Positions 23,707 to 33,475 of a DNA stretch of 64,000 nucleotides are shown piece by piece. The DNA lies in assembly GCA_949752795.1 (NCBI GenBank), contig OX457075.1, positions 9,096,701 to 9,160,700 of the forward strand, written 5' to 3'. The stretch comes from Hyperoodon ampullatus (taxonomy: Eukaryota; Chordata; Mammalia; Artiodactyla; Ziphiidae). Position numbers and translations under genes: made by a program. The notes beneath the pieces were generated by a model, which did not search any database, was not told the origin of the DNA, and was given only the letters and a program-made list of their open reading frames with translations. Positions within the stretch are counted from its first letter, which is position 1, and each line of letters begins with the position of its first letter.

Positions 23707-23904
23707 ACATTTCTAGGTAGAGACTGGCTCCCTTTGCCAAAGGCTCCAACTGGTAAAATCCTAAATCATAGAGAATTGTAGTTCAAAGTGGTCTTCAGAA
23801 TTAAGGACCCCAAAGGCATGATTACCTCTCAACATGCAACAATTTCTGATCAGAATAATCCTGTCTGGCATTTATGGGACAGAGAATTAAAAGCATATGA
23901 CACA

Positions 23905-24111
23905 GGGCTTCCCTGGTGGCGTGGTGGTTGAGAGTCCGCCTGCCAATGCAGGGGACACGGGTTCGTGCCCCGGTCCGGGAAGATCCCACATGCCGCGGAG
24001 CTGCTGGGCCCGTGAGCCATGGCCGCTGAGCCTGCACGTCCGGAGCCTGTGCTCCGCAACGGGAGAGGCCACAACAGTGAGAGGCCCGCGTACCACAAAA
24101 AAAAAAAAAAA
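23905..24111 (+). mobile_element. CHR-2-type SINE, sense
   Basis: Begins GGGCTTCCCTGGTGGCGTGG and ends CCCGCGTACCAC plus an A15 tail. About 207 bp. I could not find a convincing target-site duplication. Confidence 0.95.
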
Positions 24112-25040
24112 GGAAAAGAGAAAATGATCTACATAATTTGATTCTAATAGAGAGCCTAGATAATTTTGTAAAATCCATGGTGCGCGCATGCGCACACACA
24201 CACACACACACACATACATACACACATACCCATACAGACACATACACATACATTTATGGTAAAGTTCATCTAATAATCCATCCAAATAAGTAAGTGGATG
24301 TCCTTATGCCTCAACACCTAAAAAAAATTTTCTTTCCAAGTGGCTATTTATTTAGATGGTGGCCAGTAGCTCTGATACTTCTTAAGTCCCCCTATTTATC
24401 TTTTTCCAGTCCAGTGATTCTCAAAATTTGTAGACATATAATCATATTTTGTAATAAAATACACAAACTCCCAATAAATAAATAAAAGCATATTTATTAG
24501 TACATTTTACATTTGCAAGTATTAAATTCAAATTTATAATATATACTTGTAAAGCTAATCAATAGGTAGTCAAGTTAATGCATTGTTTATATGCAATGAG
24601 TTAATGTTCACATAACACATTTGAATGCGCATTTTTTCTTTTTAATTCAAGTTTTTTAATAGTTTGAAATAAAGAAAAGGAGATTTGAAGCATTTGTGGA
24701 ACCTAAAAACACCTCTGAGGAATAAACATAGTTTGAATGGCACAGTCTATTTCACTTAAAGTTTCTGTGAAACAGTGTCTGTAATGGTTTAACTTGACTG
24801 CAGTTACAACGTCTTCTTATAATTCTCTTTAGAGCAAAGTAACTTCAGAGCTATTAATTCACTTTTAAAAAATTATCCTGGCTAATTAAGTGACTCCAGA
24901 AGCTATCAGTGAGTTGTTTCTAGTAGATTCTAAGGACCCACTGATCATAGGTTTATCATATTGCCCTTTGAGACACACTTCTTTGAAATTTGTCAACATG
25001 GGGATTGCTATTTTCAATTTCCCATTGCTATAATCCTATT
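24112..25040. other. Unassigned AT-rich intronic DNA
   Basis: Contains the CA/CATA repeat at 24181-24252; otherwise no recognised feature. Confidence 0.5.
24181..24252. repeat. (CA)n/(CATA)n microsatellite with alternating CG start
   Basis: TGCGCGCATGCGCACACA... followed by CATACATACACACATAC units. Alternating purine-pyrimidine throughout. Confidence 0.93.
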
Positions 25041-25257
25041 AAATGTTAGCTTAGGGCTTCCCTGGTGGCGCAGTGGTTGAGAGTCCGCCTGCCGATGCAG
25101 GGGACGCGGGTTTGTGTCCCGGTCCGGGAAGATCCCACATGCCGCAGAGCGGCTGGGCCCGTGAGCCATGGCCACTGAGCCTGCGCGTCCGGAGCGGACA
25201 GCAGTGAGAGGCCCGCGTACCGAAAAAAAAAAAAAAAAAAAAAAAAATGTTACCTTA
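25041..25257 (+). mobile_element. CHR-2-type SINE with internal deletion
   Basis: Body from 25054 with a long A tail. About 28 bp present in sister copies between CCGGAGC and CAGTGAGAGG are missing. Flanks AAATGTTAGCTTA (25041-25053) and AAATGTTACCTTA (25245-25257) are a 13-bp duplication with one mismatch. Confidence 0.94.
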
Positions 25258-25540
25258 TAAGGGAGTGTATTTGATGTCCTATATGAACAAGCCAGCATAC
25301 CCATGTTTATGTAGGAAACTGGAACGCTGGGTGGTATGTGTGTGTAAGAAGATATATGGATAACCATTGATAAAATGAAAATCAAAATATCAATAACCTC
25401 TTAATATAGAAAAATTTGGACATTCTTTGGGCAAACATATTAGACAGCTAAATATTTGGAATATTTTTGCTCTGTTGCACTCCCAAAGAGAAGTGATTGT
25501 AAAACCTAATTAATAAAATACAACAAAATAAACATGATTT

Positions 25541-25650
25541 AGGACTGGCTTAAGAAGAGGGTCAGAGTTCAAATTAGCTCTGTGACCTTGGGAAGCAATT
25601 TAATTTCTCAGGGCATCCCCTTTTTCAGTTGCATAATAAAATGGTTTAAC
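25541..25650 (+). repeat. MIR SINE relic
   Basis: The order 'gttcaaattagctctgtgaccttggg', then 'ttaatttctcagggc' and 'gcataataaaatgg' is the MIR core pattern. Confidence 0.65.
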
Positions 25651-25654
25651 ACCC

Positions 25655-25820
25655 TGTGGGTCTCAACAGGAATCACCTGGGGTTTCTTAAAGATCCTGAT
25701 TCCTGGGGCTCACCCCACATCAAACAAATCAGAATTTCTAGAGCTGAAGCCTAATTTTGGTATTTGATATTTTTTTCCTCAGTAGTTCTGATGTACAGAC
25801 TGGGTTGAGAACCATTGCTC
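25655..25820. repeat. MER5A-like (hAT) DNA-transposon relic
   Basis: Carries AGGAATCACCTGGGG..., a CTGGGGCTCACCCCACATCA block and the terminal GGTTGAGAACCATTGCTC, all typical of the near-palindromic MER5A element. Confidence 0.7.
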
Positions 25821-25929
25821 TAGCATGGTTCTAGAATCTAGTTGGCCACTAAGATCCTCTTCCATGCTAGGTCTCTTCTATTATTTTAGCTCAGTGTCCC
25901 TCAAACTTTAATTTGCCTCAGAATCCAAT

Positions 25930-27110
25930 TACCAAAATCAAGAAACTAGAAAAAATATACAATAAAATAAAAGAAATAACAAGAAATTAAGATAAAAGCA
26001 GCAATTAGTGAGGGAGAGAAAACCAAAACCATAGACATAATTAACAAATCAAAATCCTTTTTAAAAAAATAATAGTCAAACTACCAGCCAACTTGGAAGG
26101 GAAAAAAAAAAAGGAGAGAAATCACAGTATGCAAAATACAAAATGAACTGGAGATACAATCACAGAACTTTTAAAACAAACTCATAAGATACTTACTACT
26201 CATAAGGTGCAGACACCTATGCAAGTAAATTTGAAAACCTAGATGAAATAGATCATTTCTTAGGAAAATACAGATTACCAAATTTGAACCCATTGGAATT
26301 AGAAAGATTAGCCAGATTAATTTCCATGGAAAAAAATAGAGAAAGTTATTAAGGAATTATGCTACCAAAAAAACACCAGATTCAGATGAATTCATATTAG
26401 AAATTTACCAACTCTTTAAAGAACAGATAGTTCCAGTGTTCCATATATAGTTCAAGTGTATTCAAAGTGAAGAAAAACTCCCTAGTTATTCTTATGAAGC
26501 AACTATAATATTGATTCCTAAACCTGACAAAAACAGTATAAAAGAAAAAAGAAAAGACCAATATCATTTATGAATATTAATGCAAAACTGCTAGGTAAGA
26601 TATAAACAAACAGAATTCAATATCACAATAAGAATTAATAGACTATTACCAAGTGGAATGTATTCCAGGAATGCAATTTAGATTTAATATTAGGAAATCC
26701 ATTGATATCATATATTAATATATCTAAGGAAACAATTATATGATATTTCCACATATGCTAAAACCTCCTTTTACAGAATTTGACACCCATCCATGGTAAA
26801 AACATTCAAGAAAATAGGGGTTGAAGGCTACTTTCAAAAAATCATGAAATATGTGTACCTCATCCTAAAGCCAGTATCTTAGTTAATGGGCAAACATTGG
26901 AGGCATTTCCACTAGAGTCAGAAACAAGTCAAGGAGGCTACCCTTGCTGTTATTCAACGTTGTATTTGAGATATTAGCCAATTCAACTGGACAAGGGAAA
27001 CCAGTTAGAGGCATAAAGGCAGGGGGTTTACAAATAAAACTATCTGTATTTTCAGAGTGAAGGACATTCTATAAAATATCTGAACAGTACCCTTCAAAGG
27101 TGTCAAGGTT
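25930..27110 (+). mobile_element. Old L1, sense (ORF2 endonuclease-RT region, decayed)
   Basis: Sense-strand ORF2 wording can be followed: the AACTACCAGCC block, AAACACCAGATTCAGATGAAT, and ATTGATTCCTAAACCTGACAA. It continues with the GGCTACCCTTGCTGTTATTCA block near the RT centre. Many stops and deletions. An old L1M-type copy. Confidence 0.75.
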
Positions 27111-27412
27111 ATAAAAATTAGGGAAAGAATGAAGAACTCTCACAGAGTTGGGGGTACTAAGGAGAATATCAACTAAATCCAATGTGAGACATTGAATTAT
27201 ATCCTGGGAATGGAAAATAAAAAAGACTATAATTGGGGAAATTGGTGAGATTTGAATAAGGTCTGTATATTGGCAATATTATTATGTCAGTGTTAGTTTC
27301 TGTGTGTTGATCATTGTGCTATGATCAGGGATAACTCGGAGAGTATATGGGAACTATTTTTTCAACTTTTCTCTAAGTCTAAAATTATTTCAAAATAAAA
27401 ATAAATAGCAGT
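27111..27412 (+). repeat. Retro-element 3'-end-like segment, family uncertain
   Basis: Ends with TCTAAAATTATTTCAAAATAAA, a terminus common to an old L1 or other mammalian retro-element. It may be the 3' end of the preceding L1. Confidence 0.4.
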
Positions 27413-27468
27413 AGCAGTCCCTCCAGTTGATTCTAATGCATGCTAAAATTTGAAAATCATTGCACTGG
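27413..27468. repeat. MER5A-like end fragment
   Basis: Short segment with 'ttgattctaatgcatgctaaaatttgaaaatcattg', matching a MER5A/hAT end. Confidence 0.5.
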
Positions 27469-27479
27469 AGTTACAGTCC

Positions 27480-28060
27480 TGATCTCTTCCCTCTTGTTAT
27501 TTTTCCCCATGGAGGTGATGTTCACTTGTTTCTATTTCTCAGGTGGGACTTTAAGAACCAGATGACTCTCCCTTTTGCTAATCTCTCCACTGTGGATCTG
27601 TGAGATGTCTTGCTCTATAGAACCAATCTTTCCCTCAGATTGGCTTCCCCAAAGTCTAGACTTTGGACAAGGGTGAGGGGGAAAGTTACAAAGCTATTTT
27701 GACCAATGTTCTAGAGTCACATTTTCTAATCACCTTATCAATAATAAAGCTAACATCTGCCTTCGCCTGCTTCTGTCTTTCCAATGATTCTGAACTTGTG
27801 GAGAGGAGACCTCCCTATAAACCCAACACCTCAGTCAATCAGATGTGATCAAGGGATATGAAGTCACATGGTCAGTATAGAACATCTGGTTCAGTGCAGG
27901 CAGTAGGAAGGGCCGTTTCCTAAATTCATTCCTAAGCGCAGGTAGGAAGATACATTTACCAAGGGATAATAACTTGTCATTTAAAATAGATTAGGGAATA
28001 TATTCTAAAGCAATAGAGAAATGTCCTGAAAAATTCTACATATATAAATGCATGATAGAA
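27480..28060. other. Unassigned intronic DNA
   Basis: No element or exon recognised in this 580-bp stretch. Confidence 0.45.
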
Positions 28061-28061
28061 A

Positions 28062-28867
28062 ATTATATGCAAGTCAATGGGGAAAAGAACAACTTTTTAA
28101 TGTGTGCTGGGCCAACTGGATATCCACATACAAAAGAATGAAGTTGGACCCTTTTCTTACATCATAAGCAAAAACTAACTCAAAATGGATCATAGACCAA
28201 AATGTAAGAGCTAAAACTTTGAAACTTTTAGAAGAACACATAGGAGTCAGTTTTCATGATAGATTAGGCAAAGACTTCTTAGATGTGACACCAAAAGCAC
28301 AAGTGAATAAAGAAGAAAATTAATTATTTGAACTTCATCAAAATAAAAAAAATTCGTGCTTCAAAGAAAGTGGAGACAATGTTCAAGAAAGTAAAAAGAT
28401 AGCCCATGAAATGGGAGAACATATTTGCAAATCATTTATCTGATATGGGAATTGTATCTAGAATATATAAAGAACTACAATTTATTCACAAAATGATACA
28501 CGAACAAATTTTAAAAGAGGCAAAGGATCTGAATGGGCACTTCTGCAAAGAAGCTATATAAATAATCAACAAATATATGAATTGATGCTTAACATCATTA
28601 ATTATTAGGGGAATAGAAATCAAAACCACCATGAGATACCACTTCACATCCACTAGGATGTCTACAATCAAAAAGTTGGATAACAAGCGTAGGCAAGGAT
28701 GTGGAGAAATTAAAACCCTCATAGCTGGCTTGTAGGGATGTAAAGTGGTACAGCTTTTGGAAAGTTGTTTGACAGCTCCTTAGAAAGTTAAAAATAGAGT
28801 AACTATAAGCTACAGGAATGCTACTTCTAGGTATATATATATATATATATATATCTCCAAGAGAATA

Positions 28868-28902
<35 letters not shown>

Positions 28903-29447
28903 CAAGAGAATAGAAAACACAGCCACACAAAAACTTGTACACAAGTGTTGAAGGCATTATTCACAGTATTCAAGAGGTGAAAACAACCCAAATGTTCTGC
29001 TGATGGATGGATAGATAAACATAGTATATCCATACAATGGAATATTATTCAACAGTGAGAAGTACTGAAGCACCGATATATGCTACAACATGGACGAACC
29101 TTGAAAAAATATAGGTTAAGTAAAAGAAGCCAGTCACAAAAGAACATGTATCGTATGATTCCATGTCTATAAAACATCCAGAGTAGGCAAATCTGTGGAG
29201 ACGGAAAGTATATTAGTAGTTTTCCATGGCGGGAGGACTGGGTGGGAGAGGAGAGGGGACGGGAGTGACTGCTAAAGAGAAGCTTCTTTGGGGATGAAGA
29301 AAATGTTCCCACATTGATTGTGGTGATGTTTCCACAGCTCTGTGAATACATGAAAAGCCGCTGAATTGTACACTTTAAATGGGTGAGTTAAATTGTATGT
29401 GAATTATATACTCATATGAATATATGAATCAATAAAACTGCTTTTAA
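28062..29447 (+). mobile_element. Old L1, sense, 3' portion, with internal TA tracts
   Basis: Sense ORF2-end wording (TCAAAATGGATCATAGACCA, GGGAGAACATATTTGCAAAT) leads into the 3' UTR and a terminal AATCAATAAAACTG. TA microsatellites have expanded at 28831-28898. Frames are broken. Confidence 0.85.
28831..28917. repeat. Two (TA)n tracts separated by a duplicated 16-mer
   Basis: Two TA runs alternate with two copies of CTCCAAGAGAATAGAA, indicating duplication of a (TA)n-plus-flank unit inside the L1. Confidence 0.9.
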
Positions 29448-29995
29448 AAAGAGACTTGAGGAAAGGAAGAAAACGTACACAACTCTGTTAAACAAAAACT
29501 TAACCTCAAAATCTTTAAAATATTGACCCTGATTATTTCTGGGTGATAAAACTAAAAGTTGTTATTTTTTTCTTTACATGGCTACTGTTTTTTCAACATG
29601 CACAAGTACTAGTTTTAAAATGAAAAAAATTAAACCTTTATTTTAAATGATTAAAATGTAAGAAAAAACTGGCTAATATAACAAGTTTCTCAGCAAGCCA
29701 AAGAGAGCCATTTGTGGTGAAAAACATCAATATGAAAGATCTATTCATCAGATCCTGGGATGACGATGTCTCTGGACTGGAATACATTTGACCCAAGTTC
29801 TGGTTAGCTGTAAATGATTGACAGGCCTACTAGGGCCAATCTTGAGAAAAATCTCCTTTCTAAACACCACTTTGATTTGCATCATGTAGCCTGGAACTGG
29901 AATCACAGCTCCTGGAGCTGCTTATTGTACAGAGGCTTCTGTTTCCTCATCTATAAAAAGTGGAGAGAAAATAAATGCATACAGTGTAATGCTGC
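29448..29995. other. Unassigned intronic DNA
   Basis: AT-rich sequence without a recognised element. Confidence 0.45.
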
Positions 29996-29999
29996 ACTT

Positions 30000-30180
30000 G
30001 GATTAGATCAGCCTGCAGAATCAGCATACCCTGTGAACTTGATAGAAATGTAAACTCCCGGCTTCACCTCAGGCCTCCTAAATCAGAAGCTCTGGGAACC
30101 TAGGGAAAAGTCCAGCAATCTGTGTTTAAGCAAGCCGGCCCCACGATTCTGATGGCTGCTGGGTTTGAGAACTCCTGATC
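30000..30180. repeat. MER5A-like (hAT) DNA-transposon relic
   Basis: CTGCAGAATCAGCATACC..., CCTCCTAAATCAGAAGCTCT and a terminal GGGTTTGAGAACTCCTGATC follow the MER5A pattern. Confidence 0.7.
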
Positions 30181-30185
30181 ATTAC

Positions 30186-30896
30186 AAATCTTCCTTGGTT
30201 TACGATGGCGTTATGATCCGATAAACTCATCACAAGTTGAAAATATTGTTAAGTCAAAAATGCATTTGAGGGGGCTTCCCTGGTGGCGCAGTGGTTGAGA
30301 GTCCGCCTGCCGATGCAGGGGACACGGGTTTGTGTCCCGGTCTGGGAAGATCCCACATGCCGCGGAGCGGCTGGGCCCGTGAGCCATGGCCGCTGAGCCT
30401 GCGCGTCCGGAGCCTGTGCTCCGCAACGGGAGAGGCCACAACAGTGAGAGGCCCGCGTACCGCAAAAAAAAAAAGCATTTGATACACATTAACTTACCGA
30501 ACATCATAGCTTGGCCTCACCTACCTTAAATGTGCTCAGAACATTTACATTAGCCTAGAGCTGGGCAAAATCACCTAACACAAAGCTAGTTTTATAATGA
30601 AGTGTTGGATATCTCATCTAATGGATCGAATACTGTTCTGAAAGTGAAAAACAGAGTGGCGGAATGGTTGTGAGTGTGTCAGTGGCTCACCTTCGCGACG
30701 GCGGGGCTGCCTGGGAGCTGAGGCTGCTGCCCTGCCCAGCATCACCAGAGAGGATCGTACTGCATACGGCCAGCCCAGGAAAAGCTCAAAATTCAAAATT
30801 CGAAGTACACTTTCTACTGAATGCCTATCGCTTTTGTACCATCATAGGGTTGAAAATTTTTACATCAAATCATCTAAAGTCAAGGACCATCTGCAT
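30186..30896. mobile_element. Tigger-like nonautonomous DNA transposon, split by a SINE
   Basis: Left half 30186-30269 (TTTACGATGGCGTTATGATC, AAGTTGAAAATATTGTTAAG) and right half 30483-30896 (ending TCAAGGACCATCTGC). They form the 'TAAGTC'-rich palindromic type of Tc1/mariner-pogo element common in mammals. A GC-rich middle (30660-30790) is part of the element. Family number not assigned. Confidence 0.65.
30262..30482 (+). mobile_element. CHR-2-type SINE, sense, inside the Tigger-like element
   Basis: Body 30270-30474 with A12 tail. Flanked by identical 8-bp GCATTTGA copies at 30262-30269 and 30475-30482. Confidence 0.95.
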
Positions 30897-30977
30897 TGCT
30901 AAGGGGTTGAGAAGGAAAATCATCAATTGGTACCCAGGGAATATTTTCACATCTTGCATCTCCAAACCGCAGGCATT

Positions 30978-31217
30978 CTGCGATGTCCTTTTTTTTTTTT
31001 TTTTTTTTTTGCGGTACGCGGGCCTCTCACTGTTGCGGCCACTCCCGTTGCAGAGCACAGGCTCCGGACGCGCAGGCTCAGCGGCCATGGCTCACGGGCC
31101 CAGCCGCTCCGCGGCACGTGGGATCTTCCCAGACCGGGGCACGAACCCGTATCCCCTGCATCAGCAGGCGGACTCTCAACCACTGCGCCACCAGGGAAGC
31201 CCCTGCGATGTCCTTTT
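30978..31217 (-). mobile_element. CHR-2-type SINE, antisense
   Basis: Body about 30993-31202, poly-T at left. Perfect 15-bp duplications CTGCGATGTCCTTTT at 30978-30992 and 31203-31217. It forms an inverted pair with the SINE at 30270-30474. Confidence 0.97.
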
Positions 31218-31229
31218 AAGCCCTTTTAT

Positions 31230-31267
<38 letters not shown>

Positions 31268-31283
31268 TGTCACACCCACACAC
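31230..31283. repeat. (CT)10(GT)10 then CA-rich compound microsatellite
   Basis: Twenty bases of CT, twenty of GT, then CACACCCACACAC. The GT and CA arms are complementary. Confidence 0.95.
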
Positions 31284-33298
31284 TTGAATTGCTGTCATAA
31301 CGAGTCACCATTACTTATGAGCTTGTCTCTCCCTCAGATGTCCAGGGATACAGTCAAAACAGTCCAGAACTTTCACACAGATTTCCTCTAATTTCTTTCT
31401 GGCAAAGGCCAGTAGGCATCTTTTCAGTTGGGAAGGCACTTGAGTGTCCCTGAATTCACACCCCTTTCTTTCTGGATATGCCCCTGTTGGAAATACCTAC
31501 TCCTACCTTTTATTTTGGCTATTTCTTTTCACACAACATTTTTCATTTCTTACACTTAACTCTAGAGTTTTTTCAAAAACTTCCTGCTGACAGATTAAAA
31601 TGTTCCTACCTCCTGCCTTCTTTCTCATCCAGCTCTCCTTTCCTTCACGTCTGTTGTAGAGTTTGGGGGCCAGAAGCTAGCTGTGATTTTGAGGGAAGTG
31701 GTATGTCATTTAAAATAGACTGGAAGTCTGAGCAGGGGGTCAGGGAGGAGTTAAGTTTTTTATTGTAACATTTGATTAAATATACACACATAGCCTCTCT
31801 CTCTCTCTCTCATGCACACACACACACACACACGCCCCATGCGCACACACACACTTAAAGGGAAAGGTGATATAAAGAAAGAAATTCCAAAACAAATTGC
31901 TTTGCCCATCTGAAGGAATCTAAGTTCATATTTTGTTTGCTTGCGTGTTTCTTTTCCACCAGTTCTCTCTCTGAGAGACCTGATTCCTCTGCCCAGCACA
32001 TTGGTGATGCTCAAGACCTTCTATGAGTACCTTGATCTGAGACCTACAGAAAAGGTTTGCAGGCTGAGCAAAAAAGTGAGAATGGATCTCAAGTTAAATC
32101 TCTTCTCCCACCTTTAGAAAACAACAAAAATAAGCAGATGCACTTTGTTACACTCACCATGTTGACAAGATTACCATGAGTGCTACAGGCAAAGACAGCA
32201 GCAAAGAGCTTCCTTCGTTTGCCAGCTGTTCTGTGTCTTAAGGGAATGGGTTGACTCTGAATGACTGAACTAAGTCATTCTGCAGAATATATGAATCTTG
32301 CCTCTGATCCTAGCGCTTAATGGCTGCATTACGGGACCGCGTTCTCCACGTCAGACATGATCTGTAACATGATAGCAGTACTATTCTTATTTTTCTAAGG
32401 CTAACGAGAAAGATTCTGTCACCTACCACTAATATTTGGATCTTTCACCAAGTTTTCTCAATTCAGCCTAGAAGAGGTTGATGGACCTTACCATTTTGTA
32501 GGTTTTGACAATCATTTCTCATGCTCAGAGAATTTTATCATCATAGTAAGATGGTGTTTTTGTTCACTCTTGTCAGACCAGAGATCTGAAAAAGTATGTC
32601 CATAACATGTACGAAATCAGCTGGGAAAGGCAATCACATTCAAACACATTAATTTTGTTCTCTAAAATAATCTGGTAGTTTTATTACGGAAAAAAAAATC
32701 TGGTAGCCCATTTTAACAAGGGACACAATGTGACGTTGGCTTGTATCTGAAATCCCTTTACTTCCACTTCCTTAGATCTTTCTGGTCTGTCCACTGTCCC
32801 CAGTGGAAATACTCAGGGGGCTCAACTCTATCCAAGTTCCTTGCTTTCTTCTGAACACATTTAACATACTCCAGGGATATTTTTTTTTATTTCTTTCTGA
32901 CCCAGAGCCTTCTAGAACCAAAGGACTAAAACAGCCATTTGGGGGAAGCAGAACCACATTGGGAGGGTTTGATGTCCTATCCTGTGCCCACAACCGAACT
33001 CAACAGCAATCTGTTGACCCGGAAGACTGGCCTAATCAACCACCTGGTTCTTTAACCATCTCCTTGTCTGTCTTGGAGAATCCTGGATAGAAGTCCTGTA
33101 TCTTCAGTAGTTTCACAGTTTGCCAAGGAATGTCTGTCTTCTGGATCTGTTTCTCTCATTCCTCGCATTTGCTATAGAGCATATCCTCATTTTTTCCCTG
33201 TCAGCACAATCACAAGAGCAGTGAAGCTATGGAGATTGATCTCCCCTCAGGGATCCTGGATGGTCAGTTAGCTCTCTCCCTGCAGTGAAATGGAATGA
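31284..33298. other. Unassigned intronic DNA, about 2 kb
   Basis: Apart from the CT/CA repeat at 31795-31854 no element is recognised. Frames at 32772-33090 have no recognisable domain. Confidence 0.45.
31795..31854. repeat. (CT)n(CA)n compound microsatellite
   Basis: CT run followed by ATGCACACAC... with a GCCCCATGCG interruption. Confidence 0.92.
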
Positions 33299-33299
33299 C

Positions 33300-33475
33300 A
33301 TCAGGGCTTCACATCTTAGCTCTGCCACATAGAAGCTTTATGATCCTTTATGAGCCTTAGTTTCTCCCTATCTGTAAGATCCTGATGGTAATACCAATTC
33401 TAAGGTATTGCTGTTAGAATTCATTTGTTATTTTTAAAGTTCCAGGCATCACATTCAGTAAATATTATCTCCCTT
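33300..33475 (+). repeat. MIR SINE relic
   Basis: The series TTAGCTCTGCCACATAGAAG, GAGCCTTAGTTTCTCCCTAT, 'ctgtaagatcctgatggtaat' and 'ccaggcatcacattcagtaaatatta' is the MIR layout. Confidence 0.8.

Larger units (their letters stand above)
20159..23904 (-). mobile_element. Endogenous retrovirus internal remnant, antisense, SINE-interrupted
   Basis: This lies upstream of the LTR on the same strand and begins with the polypurine tract. Near its 3' end a 90-codon frame shows similarity to a gammaretroviral-type envelope transmembrane subunit. Further upstream the sequence is too decayed to assign, and the outer boundary near 23.4-23.9 kb is uncertain. SINEs interrupt it at 21761-21972 and 23419-23693. 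Old and non-functional: many stops, no 5' LTR. Confidence 0.6.

Noticed and set aside
30664..31287. 207-codon plus-strand frame
   Set aside because: It runs through a Tigger-like relic, an antisense SINE and a CT/GT repeat; composition is explained by these.
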